Below are positions 45,002-52,725 of a stretch of DNA of 64,000 nucleotides, in pieces. The notes below the pieces were generated by a model, which was given only the letters and a program-made list of their open reading frames with translations, was not told the origin of the DNA and ran no database searches. The position numbers and the translations under genes were made by a program. Positions within the stretch are counted from its first letter, which is position 1. Each line of letters begins with the position of its first letter. This stretch comes from Desulfosporosinus shakirovi (lineage in GTDB: Bacteria; Bacillota; Desulfitobacteriia; Desulfitobacteriales; Desulfitobacteriaceae): the NCBI RefSeq assembly GCF_020595055.1, contig NZ_JAJDOO010000005.1:1-64000 (forward strand), given 5' to 3'.

Positions 45002-45052
45002 AACATTATACTTTCAATATACCCCCGAGGGGTATATTGAAAGTATAATGTT
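45002..45052 (-). promoter_or_regulatory. 24-bp perfect inverted repeat over the ferredoxin promoter (CsoR-type operator)
   Basis: Two perfect 24-base arms with a three-base spacer; the core is ATATACCCC-CGA-GGGGTATAT, like CsoR/RcnR/CstR-family operators. On the minus strand the right arm holds the -10 box TATACT, and the repeat continues through the start site, so binding would block the promoter. Confidence 0.75.
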
Positions 45053-45070
45053 TAAGGCCTAAATTGTCAA
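45042..45070 (-). promoter_or_regulatory. Sigma-A promoter of the ferredoxin gene
   Basis: TTGACA (45070-45065), 17-base spacer, TATACT (45047-45042). The -35 is consensus and the -10 is one base from it. Confidence 0.85.
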
Positions 45071-45178
45071 TAGCACCCCTGGGATATCTCACAGCAATGA
45101 AATCTCTAAATGCAATTGCAAACCAGAAAAAGAAAAACCGCACAAAAATGTACGGCGTTTTGATGCAAATTGACATAT

Positions 45179-46849
45179 CTATTTTTCTAAGATTGCTCCT
45201 TTATTAGCCTGTCCTACATTTCGGCTGTATAATCCTAAATACCCTTTAGTTACAGGGGGTTTAGGGGACGGAAGTCTGTTCAGTCGCTCAGCAATCCCAA
45301 TCTCACTTAACTGGATATTAAGCATTTTGTTGGCAACATCAATCTCAATCAAGTCGCCATCTTTGACAATTGCAATCGGCCCGCCGACGAAGGCCTCAGG
45401 ACAGACGTGACCAATACAGAATCCACGCGTCGCACCTGAGAACCGTCCATCCGTAATCATTGCCACACTGTCACCCAGACCCATACCCGTCAGCAAAGCC
45501 GCTGGAATGGACATTTCTCGCATTCCAGGACCACCCGCAGGTCCTTCATAGCGAATCACCAAGACATCCCCAGGTTTTATTTCTTTATTCATTATATGAT
45601 CTATTAAATTTTCTTCAGATTCAAACACCTTCGCAACACCAATCTGATGCTTCGGTGCATCTTTGATGCCACTCACTTTAATGACTGCACCGTCAGGGGC
45701 CAGATTTCCTTTAAGAATGACAATCCCGCCCTGAGGCTGAAAGGGGTTATCTAAAGTTCGGATCGTCTCCCAATTCCTGACTTCTCGAGTATAGGAAGCA
45801 ATCGATTGGCCAGTCACTGTGAGAACTTCTTGATGGAGCAATGGTGATATTATGCCAAGAATAGCTCCAACACCACCCGCTTGATAAAAATCCCAAAGTG
45901 TAAATTTACTTGATGGTTTGTATTTAGCAACTACCGGTGTCGTTGCCGATATGGCGTCTATTTGGTCGAGCGTTAAATCGAAACCCGCTTCATGGGCAAT
46001 GGCTGGCAGATGAAGAATCAGATTGGTCGAGCCACCAATCGCCATTAGGAAGTGTATTCCGTTGTCGAGGGTTTCTTTAGTGAGTATCTGCTTAGGCAAC
46101 AAATTTTCTTTGACCATTTCTACGATTCGTTCGCCCGTTTCTTTGGCCTGCCTCCTTTTTTCCGCATAGACAGAGGGAGTTGTGGCAGTTCCCGGCAGAC
46201 TCATACCCAAGGCTTCAATTAAACAACCCATGGTGTTCCCAGTACCCATCATTCCACAAACACCAACTGTAGTACAGGTATCGGTTTCAATCGACTCAAA
46301 AAGTGCTTCATCAATAATTCCTTTTTTGAAAGCTCCCATTGCCTCTTTGATATCTGACATGACCCTTTGTTCACCTTTCTCATCATGATGAGAAAGCATG
46401 GGACCGGGAGGCAAAAAAATGGTGGGTATATTCAAACGAGCAGATGCCATAAGCATTCCAACCGGTGATTTGTCACAGGAAGGCAAGAACACTAATCCGT
46501 CAAATCCACTTGACCCGACCATGACTTCGATTTCCGCTGCCACAACTTCTCTGCTCGCTAACGAATAGTGCATCCCCATTCCTTGTGCGATGGCATCGCA
46601 CACAGCAACGGTATGAAATTCAACAGGAGTTCCACCGGCCGCCCAGATACCGTTTTTAACAAATTGAGCCAATTCCTTGTTAGGGTAACTTCCCGGATGA
46701 AACTCTGAGAATGAACTCACTACACCGATAATCGGTTTGCTTAAATCCTTCTTGGTATACCCGACAGATTTAAACATGGCCCGCGGATAGGCCCCTTTGA
46801 TTCCGTCGAACAACTCTTTCGAAGTTCTCATTTTACTGAAGTCTTTCAT
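45179..46849 (-). CDS. IlvD/Edd-family dehydratase
   Basis: About 556 residues, a Fe-S lyase of the dihydroxy-acid dehydratase family. [20 protein letters not shown] near residue 121 and [13 protein letters not shown] near 195 are family cysteine motifs, and [11 protein letters not shown] is typical. The first family cysteine motif (usually TPCN) reads HPGS here, so one Fe-S ligand may be lost or different, as in sugar-acid dehydratases and 6-phosphogluconate dehydratase. DHAD of valine synthesis is possible but not certain. I start at the ATG at 46849 with GGGGAT upstream. Located after an FNOR gene. Confidence 0.85.
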   Translation of the reverse strand: MKDFSKMRTSKELFDGIKGAYPRAMFKSVGYTKKDLSKPIIGVVSSFSEFHPGSYPNKELAQFVKNGIWAAGGTPVEFHTVAVCDAIAQGMGMHYSLASREVVAAEIEVMVGSSGFDGLVFLPSCDKSPVGMLMASARLNIPTIFLPPGPMLSHHDEKGEQRVMSDIKEAMGAFKKGIIDEALFESIETDTCTTVGVCGMMGTGNTMGCLIEALGMSLPGTATTPSVYAEKRRQAKETGERIVEMVKENLLPKQILTKETLDNGIHFLMAIGGSTNLILHLPAIAHEAGFDLTLDQIDAISATTPVVAKYKPSSKFTLWDFYQAGGVGAILGIISPLLHQEVLTVTGQSIASYTREVRNWETIRTLDNPFQPQGGIVILKGNLAPDGAVIKVSGIKDAPKHQIGVAKVFESEENLIDHIMNKEIKPGDVLVIRYEGPAGGPGMREMSIPAALLTGMGLGDSVAMITDGRFSGATRGFCIGHVCPEAFVGGPIAIVKDGDLIEIDVANKMLNIQLSEIGIAERLNRLPSPKPPVTKGYLGLYSRNVGQANKGAILEK

Positions 46850-46908
46850 ACTTGATCCCCACATTCTCTTTTCATTTTACTTAATATTTTTTAGATTTCC
46901 ATTACCTG

Positions 46909-48123
46909 CTACACTTGAATATTTTCCACCTCGACTAAAGGGATATTTCCCCAATATCCCTGCTCCAAAAACTGCCCTATTTTAGGAAAGAGTATGCCGG
47001 CCTGCTGAATATCCCCCACAAAGATTAAGCCTAGAAGCTTTCCTTCCTTAATCAAAAGTTTTTGGTAAGACCCTGAAGCAGGATACATAAGAATCTTTTC
47101 TTCGACATCATCCGTGTTTTCTATTTGTCCCAATGACAGTACCGACAACCCAAACAACTGGAAGGAATTCATGGCCATGCTTCCTTTATACCTGTTTCTA
47201 ACACCAGCCATATTGGCACCTGCAACCTTACCCTGTTGTACAGCACACGGCCACAAAGCTCTAAGCTTCTGCTCTCCGTTGTGCTGACAGAAAGCTTGAG
47301 CGACATCCCCTGCAGCATAGATATTTTCCAGATTAGTTTGCATGTACTCATTGACGAGAAGACCTTGTTCTAATTTCAAGGAGGTGTTTGAAGCCATTTC
47401 CAAGTTAGGCCTTATTCCAATACAAAAGAGAACCATATCAGCAGGAATTTCTTTTTCTCTCGTCCTAACGGCAGCAACCCCTCCATTCTCTGTTTCTAAA
47501 GACATGACTTCAGTATTTAGCAGAACTTCAATCTCATTTTGTTCTACTAACCTTACGAGCATCGAACTTGCTGTTTCATCAAGCTGTACAGGCATCAGGC
47601 GGTCCATTTTTTCTATGATCGTTACTCTTACTCCTTGGGCAGCCAAAGCACGAGCCGCCTGCAACCCGACCAATCCGCCCCCGACAATGACTGCGTTCTT
47701 AACCTCCGCGAGGTGAGAATTAATCTTTTCTGAATCGAGTTTATCCCAGAGAGTGAATACCCCTTTAGTATCTAAGTTAACCCATGAGGGAACTACAGGA
47801 CGGGAGCCTGAAGCAATCAACAGCTGATCATAGATTAACATTTCATTGTTATCTAACACGACCATACTTTGCCCAGGCAGAATCTTTTTTACCACCCTGC
47901 CCAGAAAGGTCTCTACATTATACTCAGTATAGAAATCAATCCCTCGCCAAAAAAGATCTTTTTCCTCAACTTCAACCGTCATATACTCCGGAGTCATTAT
48001 TCGGCTGTAGGGCGGATTATTTTCCTTGGAGACCAGAATAATCTTGCCCTGATCATCCAGCTGTCTAATACCTTCAATAGCGCTTACACCGGCAGGACCG
48101 TTGCCGATTATTAGATAGACCAC
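46909..48123 (-). CDS. FAD/NAD(P)-dependent oxidoreductase of the CODH-cluster (FNOR) type
   Basis: A 404-residue flavoprotein. FAD motif LIIGNGPAGVSAIEGIR at the N terminus; NAD(P) motif AVIVGGGLVGLQAARALAAQ near residue 145; second FAD motif NIYAAGDVAQ near 277. It belongs to the class I pyridine nucleotide-disulfide oxidoreductase family and resembles FAD-dependent oxidoreductases often encoded beside CooS. GTG start with GGGGGAGAGAA upstream. It follows the CGHG gene by 15 bases, so it is co-transcribed and would link the operon to NAD(P)H. Confidence 0.88.
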   Translation of the reverse strand: MVYLIIGNGPAGVSAIEGIRQLDDQGKIILVSKENNPPYSRIMTPEYMTVEVEEKDLFWRGIDFYTEYNVETFLGRVVKKILPGQSMVVLDNNEMLIYDQLLIASGSRPVVPSWVNLDTKGVFTLWDKLDSEKINSHLAEVKNAVIVGGGLVGLQAARALAAQGVRVTIIEKMDRLMPVQLDETASSMLVRLVEQNEIEVLLNTEVMSLETENGGVAAVRTREKEIPADMVLFCIGIRPNLEMASNTSLKLEQGLLVNEYMQTNLENIYAAGDVAQAFCQHNGEQKLRALWPCAVQQGKVAGANMAGVRNRYKGSMAMNSFQLFGLSVLSLGQIENTDDVEEKILMYPASGSYQKLLIKEGKLLGLIFVGDIQQAGILFPKIGQFLEQGYWGNIPLVEVENIQV

Positions 48124-48138
48124 TTCTCTCCCCCTCCC

Positions 48139-48681
48139 CTAGAACTCATCGTAGTACCAGATTTCAGTTAATTCCTCAAGTAATCGCTGGGCTCTCTTAG
48201 GATTGAATACCCCGCAGATACAGGGAGTTGCCAGGTGTTCGGCCGCTTGGCGGGAACTGAGAATTCCTCGCTTCATATCCAGTAACGTCTGACGGGCCAA
48301 ATACTGAGAAACCATTCCATGTCCGCACATCGTGGTTATTTCTAGAATTTCAGCTTCGGGAAGTTTTGAGAGCTTACCGCGAACACCAACTGAATATTCT
48401 TGTTCACCTACTCCTGTAACCGTTACAGCTATTCCAAGGTTTGCTGCCGTTAGTTCTTTAACTGCTTTGACAACCTCTTCCTTATCGGTAAAATCAGCTT
48501 GGATGGTATCAGTATCTATTCCTCCAATCATGCTTGTTCGGTACTTACTGAGTATCCTTAATAATTCAGATGAAGCTTGCCTGGAGTCCTGCTCGTTAAA
48601 ACCTTGAGCGGTCACAGTAAATTTCACTAAAGCCTGAGTTGAATTTCCCTCTGTTCCTTGACAATGCACAGCTTGCGGCAT
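48139..48681 (-). CDS. Unknown protein with CGHG and CxC motifs
   Basis: A 180-residue soluble protein, no membrane segment. Residues 17-100 look like a two-layer alpha/beta domain. A C-terminal part has TTMCGHGMVSQYL (Cys119) and TPCICGVFNPKRA (Cys154, Cys156), which could bind a metal or a small Fe-S cluster. I do not recognise the family. It lies between the CODH-like gene and the FNOR gene with short gaps, so its role should be with that redox enzyme. AAGGAGCGGGTGAAT precedes the ATG. Confidence 0.75.
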   Translation of the reverse strand: MPQAVHCQGTEGNSTQALVKFTVTAQGFNEQDSRQASSELLRILSKYRTSMIGGIDTDTIQADFTDKEEVVKAVKELTAANLGIAVTVTGVGEQEYSVGVRGKLSKLPEAEILEITTMCGHGMVSQYLARQTLLDMKRGILSSRQAAEHLATPCICGVFNPKRAQRLLEELTEIWYYDEF

Positions 48682-48784
48682 TTATTCACCCGCTCCTTTC
48701 ACTTGGATTTGACTTGCAATGGGGTTAAGCTTTCTCTGCGATATCGAACCCTAGCTATACCACTATTCGAAGTTGAAGAGCATA

Positions 48785-50146
48785 TTATAATTTTAATAAT
48801 GCCAAACTCTGATTCACATAATCTGACGGAGTGCAGTAAATAATCAGCTTGTCTATTTCCTCTGTCATATTTTCACTACCTTCTAAGGGCAAGTTAATCG
48901 CAGTAAGTACCTTTACCCCTGCTCCTGCCAAAGTCAAAGCCGCTATAATATCCCGGGCAGTGGTTAACTCTGGAAAAAGGGCAACAATTTTTTGAGCCCC
49001 AATGGATTCTACTAAGTCAATTAGCTTAACAACATCTATTTCTGCACCCACACACTCTACCTGGGGAAACTTACCTTTGCCAACGAGAACTGAATCTCTG
49101 GGACTCGAATCCCTAAGATATCCATATTTCCCTAGCGTTACAGCAGTATTGCCATATGAGAGACATAAGACATCCTGTGAGGCGATAGTTGTCACGGCTT
49201 CACAGACTAAAGCATCCTGGGTGACTTTGAGATTGGTCCCGCCTCCCAAAATACAGATTCCTTTAATCTCTCCATTTTCCAGGTTTGTTTTAATCTGTTC
49301 CTTATCAAGGCCAATAAGTTCAACCTCGTTGATCTCCTCGGAGGGAAAAATCTTATCTTTATCCCGTTTGGTATAGGCAACTGCAGCTTGAAGCAACCAA
49401 TCTTTCACTTTGATTTTACTTGCCCCATAGTCTGCTTCAGCATAGATCGTATGGTAGTGAGGAACTACATTTTTGCCCAGTCCTAATCCGTTTGGTCCTA
49501 CAACATATAAATCAAGCAAGCCGGTAAGGACTGCGAATTCTACCCCTCCAGTGTTACTCACAGAGGCAAACGGAAAAGCAGGGGCAATATCTCCGGCGAT
49601 TACAACATTAAAGCCCTTCGCTCCGCGGCTGATTGCCTCTTCTGACAGGTCTTGGGTTAAGGTCTGGACCATCTTCATAACCACAGGGGATACCTCTTCA
49701 AGGCAAAGGTTAATATAATCCTGTTTGAGTACTCCCAGCCCTATCTGTCTGGTAATTCCCGAAACTTGACGTGAAGCACAAGCTGTTTTCATTTTTTCGA
49801 TCTGGCCTCTCGCTAGACCTAAAAGGCCCGTATTGTTCTCCAAGGCGTGAACCAAGTCTTCCTGATTAAGCTTAAATTCGCTATTATCCAAAAATCGACA
49901 GAGCCCCTTAAAAACCAGTTCCTCGCGTGTTCTACCACAAATCGTGCGTTCTTCCTCCCTGCTAAAGGGATTTAAGCGACACGGCCCTTGCAAACAGTCA
50001 AAGCAAGTTAAGCCTAACCTGCCAAATCCGTCTTGCGGCAACATTTTCTCGAATCTGTTCCAAGATAATCTAATCCCTTCTTCTTTTGCCTTTAGCAAAT
50101 ACTTTCGAACAGAAGGATCAACTGTTTTTCTTCTTACTTGGCGCAT
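48785..50146 (-). CDS. Truncated carbon monoxide dehydrogenase (CooS)-like protein lacking the C-cluster
   Basis: A 453-residue relative of CooS (usually about 630). N-terminal Cys48, Cys51, Cys56 and Cys70 match the B-cluster ligands in spacing; D-cluster cysteines are absent (positions 39 and 47 are not Cys). Downstream, the CooS landmarks are recognisable but without C-cluster ligands: AGCNNPK is GGGTNLK (301-307), ATGCSAQALAKHG is SYGNTAVTLGKYG (330-342), the VDVQC region is VVGPNG (215-220), and the GSCVDN region is VGAEID (366-371). The His-ligand position is not His. GGAGGAAAGAAGTC precedes the ATG. It lies between CooF-like and CGHG genes; it should not oxidise CO and its function is unknown. 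Confidence 0.8.
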   Translation of the reverse strand: MRQVRRKTVDPSVRKYLLKAKEEGIRLSWNRFEKMLPQDGFGRLGLTCFDCLQGPCRLNPFSREEERTICGRTREELVFKGLCRFLDNSEFKLNQEDLVHALENNTGLLGLARGQIEKMKTACASRQVSGITRQIGLGVLKQDYINLCLEEVSPVVMKMVQTLTQDLSEEAISRGAKGFNVVIAGDIAPAFPFASVSNTGGVEFAVLTGLLDLYVVGPNGLGLGKNVVPHYHTIYAEADYGASKIKVKDWLLQAAVAYTKRDKDKIFPSEEINEVELIGLDKEQIKTNLENGEIKGICILGGGTNLKVTQDALVCEAVTTIASQDVLCLSYGNTAVTLGKYGYLRDSSPRDSVLVGKGKFPQVECVGAEIDVVKLIDLVESIGAQKIVALFPELTTARDIIAALTLAGAGVKVLTAINLPLEGSENMTEEIDKLIIYCTPSDYVNQSLALLKL

Positions 50147-50211
50147 GACTTCTTTCCTCCTATATCAATTTGACTTTTTTAGAGCTTCACCGGTCAAAGG
50201 ACTGGCCTTAA

Positions 50212-50727
50212 TTATCTTGAGTATGGCAGTTTTTCTCTTCTTTTTTCTTGTAAATGTTGTTCGATCTCATTAGCAGACAGTAGCTGCAGAGCCCCTGTCG
50301 GGCAAGATGCTAAACAGTAGGGCTGAAGCATTTGAAAACATTGGTCACATTTATCAGCTGCCTGCTTCTCAATGGCCGGTGCTATAACCCCATAAGGGCA
50401 AACCATGATACACATCCAGCAGGAAATACATTGTTTGGCTTGAATATATACACATCCGCTTTCTTCATCTCGTCTCATGGCACCGGTTGAACAGATCTCC
50501 AGACACGGTGCATCTGCACAATGACGACATTGGATGGGCATTGATTTCTCCTGTTGCCATTGGACATAGAGCCGAGGCCTGGGGAGTACATCCTCACATA
50601 CAGCCCCGGCCAGCGTTTTACTAAGCGAAGATCTTTCTACAGAACAACTCAGTTCACAGGTTTTGCATCCTAGGCAGAGACTGTCATCTACAAATAGACG
50701 CTTTTTAGGATCGTTTTGTTTTGTCAT
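50212..50727 (-). CDS. CooF-like polyferredoxin
   Basis: A 171-residue ferredoxin with four cysteine groups: CLGCKTCELSCSVE, CRHCADAPCLEICSTGAM, CISCWMCIMVCPYGVI and CDQCF...CLASCPTGAL. This is the layout of CooF, HycB and DmsB-type electron carriers with four [4Fe-4S] clusters. AAGGGGGGCAAATTTA precedes the ATG. It is 65 bases upstream of the CODH-like gene and would deliver or collect its electrons. The class is a family inference. Confidence 0.9.
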   Translation of the reverse strand: MTKQNDPKKRLFVDDSLCLGCKTCELSCSVERSSLSKTLAGAVCEDVLPRPRLYVQWQQEKSMPIQCRHCADAPCLEICSTGAMRRDEESGCVYIQAKQCISCWMCIMVCPYGVIAPAIEKQAADKCDQCFQMLQPYCLASCPTGALQLLSANEIEQHLQEKRREKLPYSR

Positions 50728-50792
50728 TAAATTTGCCCCCCTTGGCTCTGAGCTTTATTCCTCATTTTTAATCAGTGAACGTTCTTACGGAA

Positions 50793-50823
50793 AAGCCGCC
50801 TAAATTATGGTTTTAGGCGGCTT
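50793..50823 (-). terminator. Terminator of the hydrogenase operon
   Basis: AAGCCGCCTAAA/TTTAGGCGGCTT with a short loop and a T run on the minus strand. Confidence 0.85.
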
Positions 50824-50866
50824 CGAAGTATCTTTCAGCCTAATTATGTGAACACTCTCTCGGTTT

Positions 50867-50940
50867 GATCCAATCGCGCGACTTCTCTTCTATAAAATGA
50901 GAGTGATCCTTCAACTTTAGTTGAAGGAGTTTATTAGTCA
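50867..50940 (-). repeat. Dispersed structured repeat, internally deleted, at the hydA stop codon
   Basis: From the hydA stop codon the minus strand reads ACTCCTTCAACTAAAGTTGAAG (5' hairpin), then CACTCTCATTTTATAGAAGAG (3' hairpin region) and GCGCGATTGGATC (the family tail). The whole centre is absent. Confidence 0.65.
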
Positions 50941-52718
50941 CAAAGATATTCATTGAACTTGCCACGTTTAGTATACTGAGTATGAAGCAAATCCTGAGCC
51001 CTCCGGCCGTTTGGTTCTTTTAGAAACTCTTTATAGAGCTTAGTTACACCCTCGTTTTGGTGAGCTTTCCTGAATGGTTTAACTTCATCTTCCAGATAAA
51101 TCGCTTGCAGACGTTTTTGAAGGGTTTCAGACGTTGCAGGTCTTGGCTGACCTCCACCGCTAATACAGCCGCCCGGGCATCCCATTACTTCGATAAAGGA
51201 ATAAGGAGATTCTTGCTTAGTGATTTGATCCATCAGAAACCCAGCACCCCGAAGCCCGCTTGCAACCGCAACTTTAATAGTAATCCCTGCCATGTATTGA
51301 TAGGCTTCCAGAGGATCATCAAATCTCAGCTCGACATCTTTAACCTGATCGCATTCTTCCAGAGGAGCAGCATGAAGTTTGTCAATGGCAAGCTCTCGTC
51401 CGGTAACCATTTCATGAACCGTACGCAGAGTGGCCTCCATAACTCCGCCGCTCAATCCAAACAGTTCTGCCGCACCGGAAGACAGCTCAAATGGTTGATC
51501 AAATTGGCTTTTTCCAACCTTACGGAGATCAACCCCAGCTTCCTGCATCATCCTGGCAATTTCTCTAGTTGTCAGAACGGCATCAACATTGGCCAGACCA
51601 TTGTTTGTCATTTCCGGTCTGGATATTTCAAATTTCTTGGCAGTACAAGGCATGATAGAAACGACTGCCATATTTTTCGGCTCAACCTTAAGTATTTCAG
51701 CATAGTAGGATTTAGCTAAAGCACCCAACATGGTATGCGGTGACTTACAGGTGGATAGATGACCAAGCTTTTCGGGATAAGTATGTTCTACATACTTAAT
51801 CCAGGCCGGGCTGCAGCTGCTCATCATTGGCAAAGGTGTTTCCATGCCCCCTAACGAATATTTCATTCTGGTCAAGAATTCTGAGCTTGCTTCGATGACC
51901 GTCAGGTCAGCCGCAAAATTCGTGTCGAAAACAACATCAAACCCTACTTCTCGGAGAGCGGCGATTAATTGTGCCGTAACCTGAGTACCTGGTTCATATC
52001 CAAACTCTTCCCCAATTGCGGCTCTTACCGCTGGGTCAACCTGAACAACAACCCGCTTGCACTTATCGCTGATGGCACCCCAGACATTTTGGATGGCATC
52101 AGTCTCTTTGAGCGCTCCCACCGGACATACTGCCACACATTGGCCGCAGAAGGTGCAATTTACGGTATTGATTGGCAGATCCAGCGCTGTGCCAACAACG
52201 GTCTTGAATCCACTGTTCTGGGCGTTAAGAATTCCAACCTTCTGAATATCGTTACAGGCAGTAATACATCTGCGACAAAGAATACATTTGACCATATCAC
52301 GGGAAATGGCAGGAGAAATATCCACGATTCCACCGGAAGTCTGTCCTGTGTAACGAGCCTCGGTAACCCCTAACCTTTTTCCCATATTCTGCAGTTCGCA
52401 ACTCAGGCTGCGTTGACATTTCAGGCAATCCTGAGGGTGATTGGAAAGCATAAGTTCAAAGAGATTCTTTCTGACTTTACGAACTTTATCTGTATTGGTA
52501 TGAACGACCATCCCGTCCCTTACTTGAACCATACATGAAGCTTGCAGGTTTTTATCCCCTTCAACTTCTACGACACATAATCTGCAGGATCCAAATTTAT
52601 GAACTCCATCCAGGTTACAAAGGTTTGGAATATCAATTTTATTATGCTTAGCTGCTTCTAGTATGGTTGATCCTTCCGGAACAGAAACGAGTTTATTGTT
52701 AATGCTTAGGTTTATCAT
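50934..52718 (-). CDS. hydA: [FeFe]-hydrogenase catalytic subunit (HydA)
   Basis: About 594 residues. N-terminal [2Fe-2S] domain (residues 1-75), His-type Fe-S site, two [4Fe-4S] motifs (CILCRRCITACN and CTFCGQCVAVCP), then the H-cluster domain: SSCSPAWIKY, MPCTAKKFE and EVMGCPGGCISGGGQP. The second cysteine of the classic TSCCPxW motif is Ser here. I start at the ATG at 52718 with AGGAGGTAGG upstream; a longer frame begins inside hydB. It is the terminal gene of hydCBA, and its expected reaction is reversible H2 formation with NAD(P)H and probably ferredoxin. Confidence 0.95.
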   Translation of the reverse strand: MINLSINNKLVSVPEGSTILEAAKHNKIDIPNLCNLDGVHKFGSCRLCVVEVEGDKNLQASCMVQVRDGMVVHTNTDKVRKVRKNLFELMLSNHPQDCLKCQRSLSCELQNMGKRLGVTEARYTGQTSGGIVDISPAISRDMVKCILCRRCITACNDIQKVGILNAQNSGFKTVVGTALDLPINTVNCTFCGQCVAVCPVGALKETDAIQNVWGAISDKCKRVVVQVDPAVRAAIGEEFGYEPGTQVTAQLIAALREVGFDVVFDTNFAADLTVIEASSEFLTRMKYSLGGMETPLPMMSSCSPAWIKYVEHTYPEKLGHLSTCKSPHTMLGALAKSYYAEILKVEPKNMAVVSIMPCTAKKFEISRPEMTNNGLANVDAVLTTREIARMMQEAGVDLRKVGKSQFDQPFELSSGAAELFGLSGGVMEATLRTVHEMVTGRELAIDKLHAAPLEECDQVKDVELRFDDPLEAYQYMAGITIKVAVASGLRGAGFLMDQITKQESPYSFIEVMGCPGGCISGGGQPRPATSETLQKRLQAIYLEDEVKPFRKAHQNEGVTKLYKEFLKEPNGRRAQDLLHTQYTKRGKFNEYLCD

Positions 52719-52725
52719 AGTTGAC

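Noticed and set aside
48785-50146. Functional CO dehydrogenase
   Set aside because: Overall similarity to CooS suggests it, but the missing C-cluster ligands and short length argue against CO oxidation.
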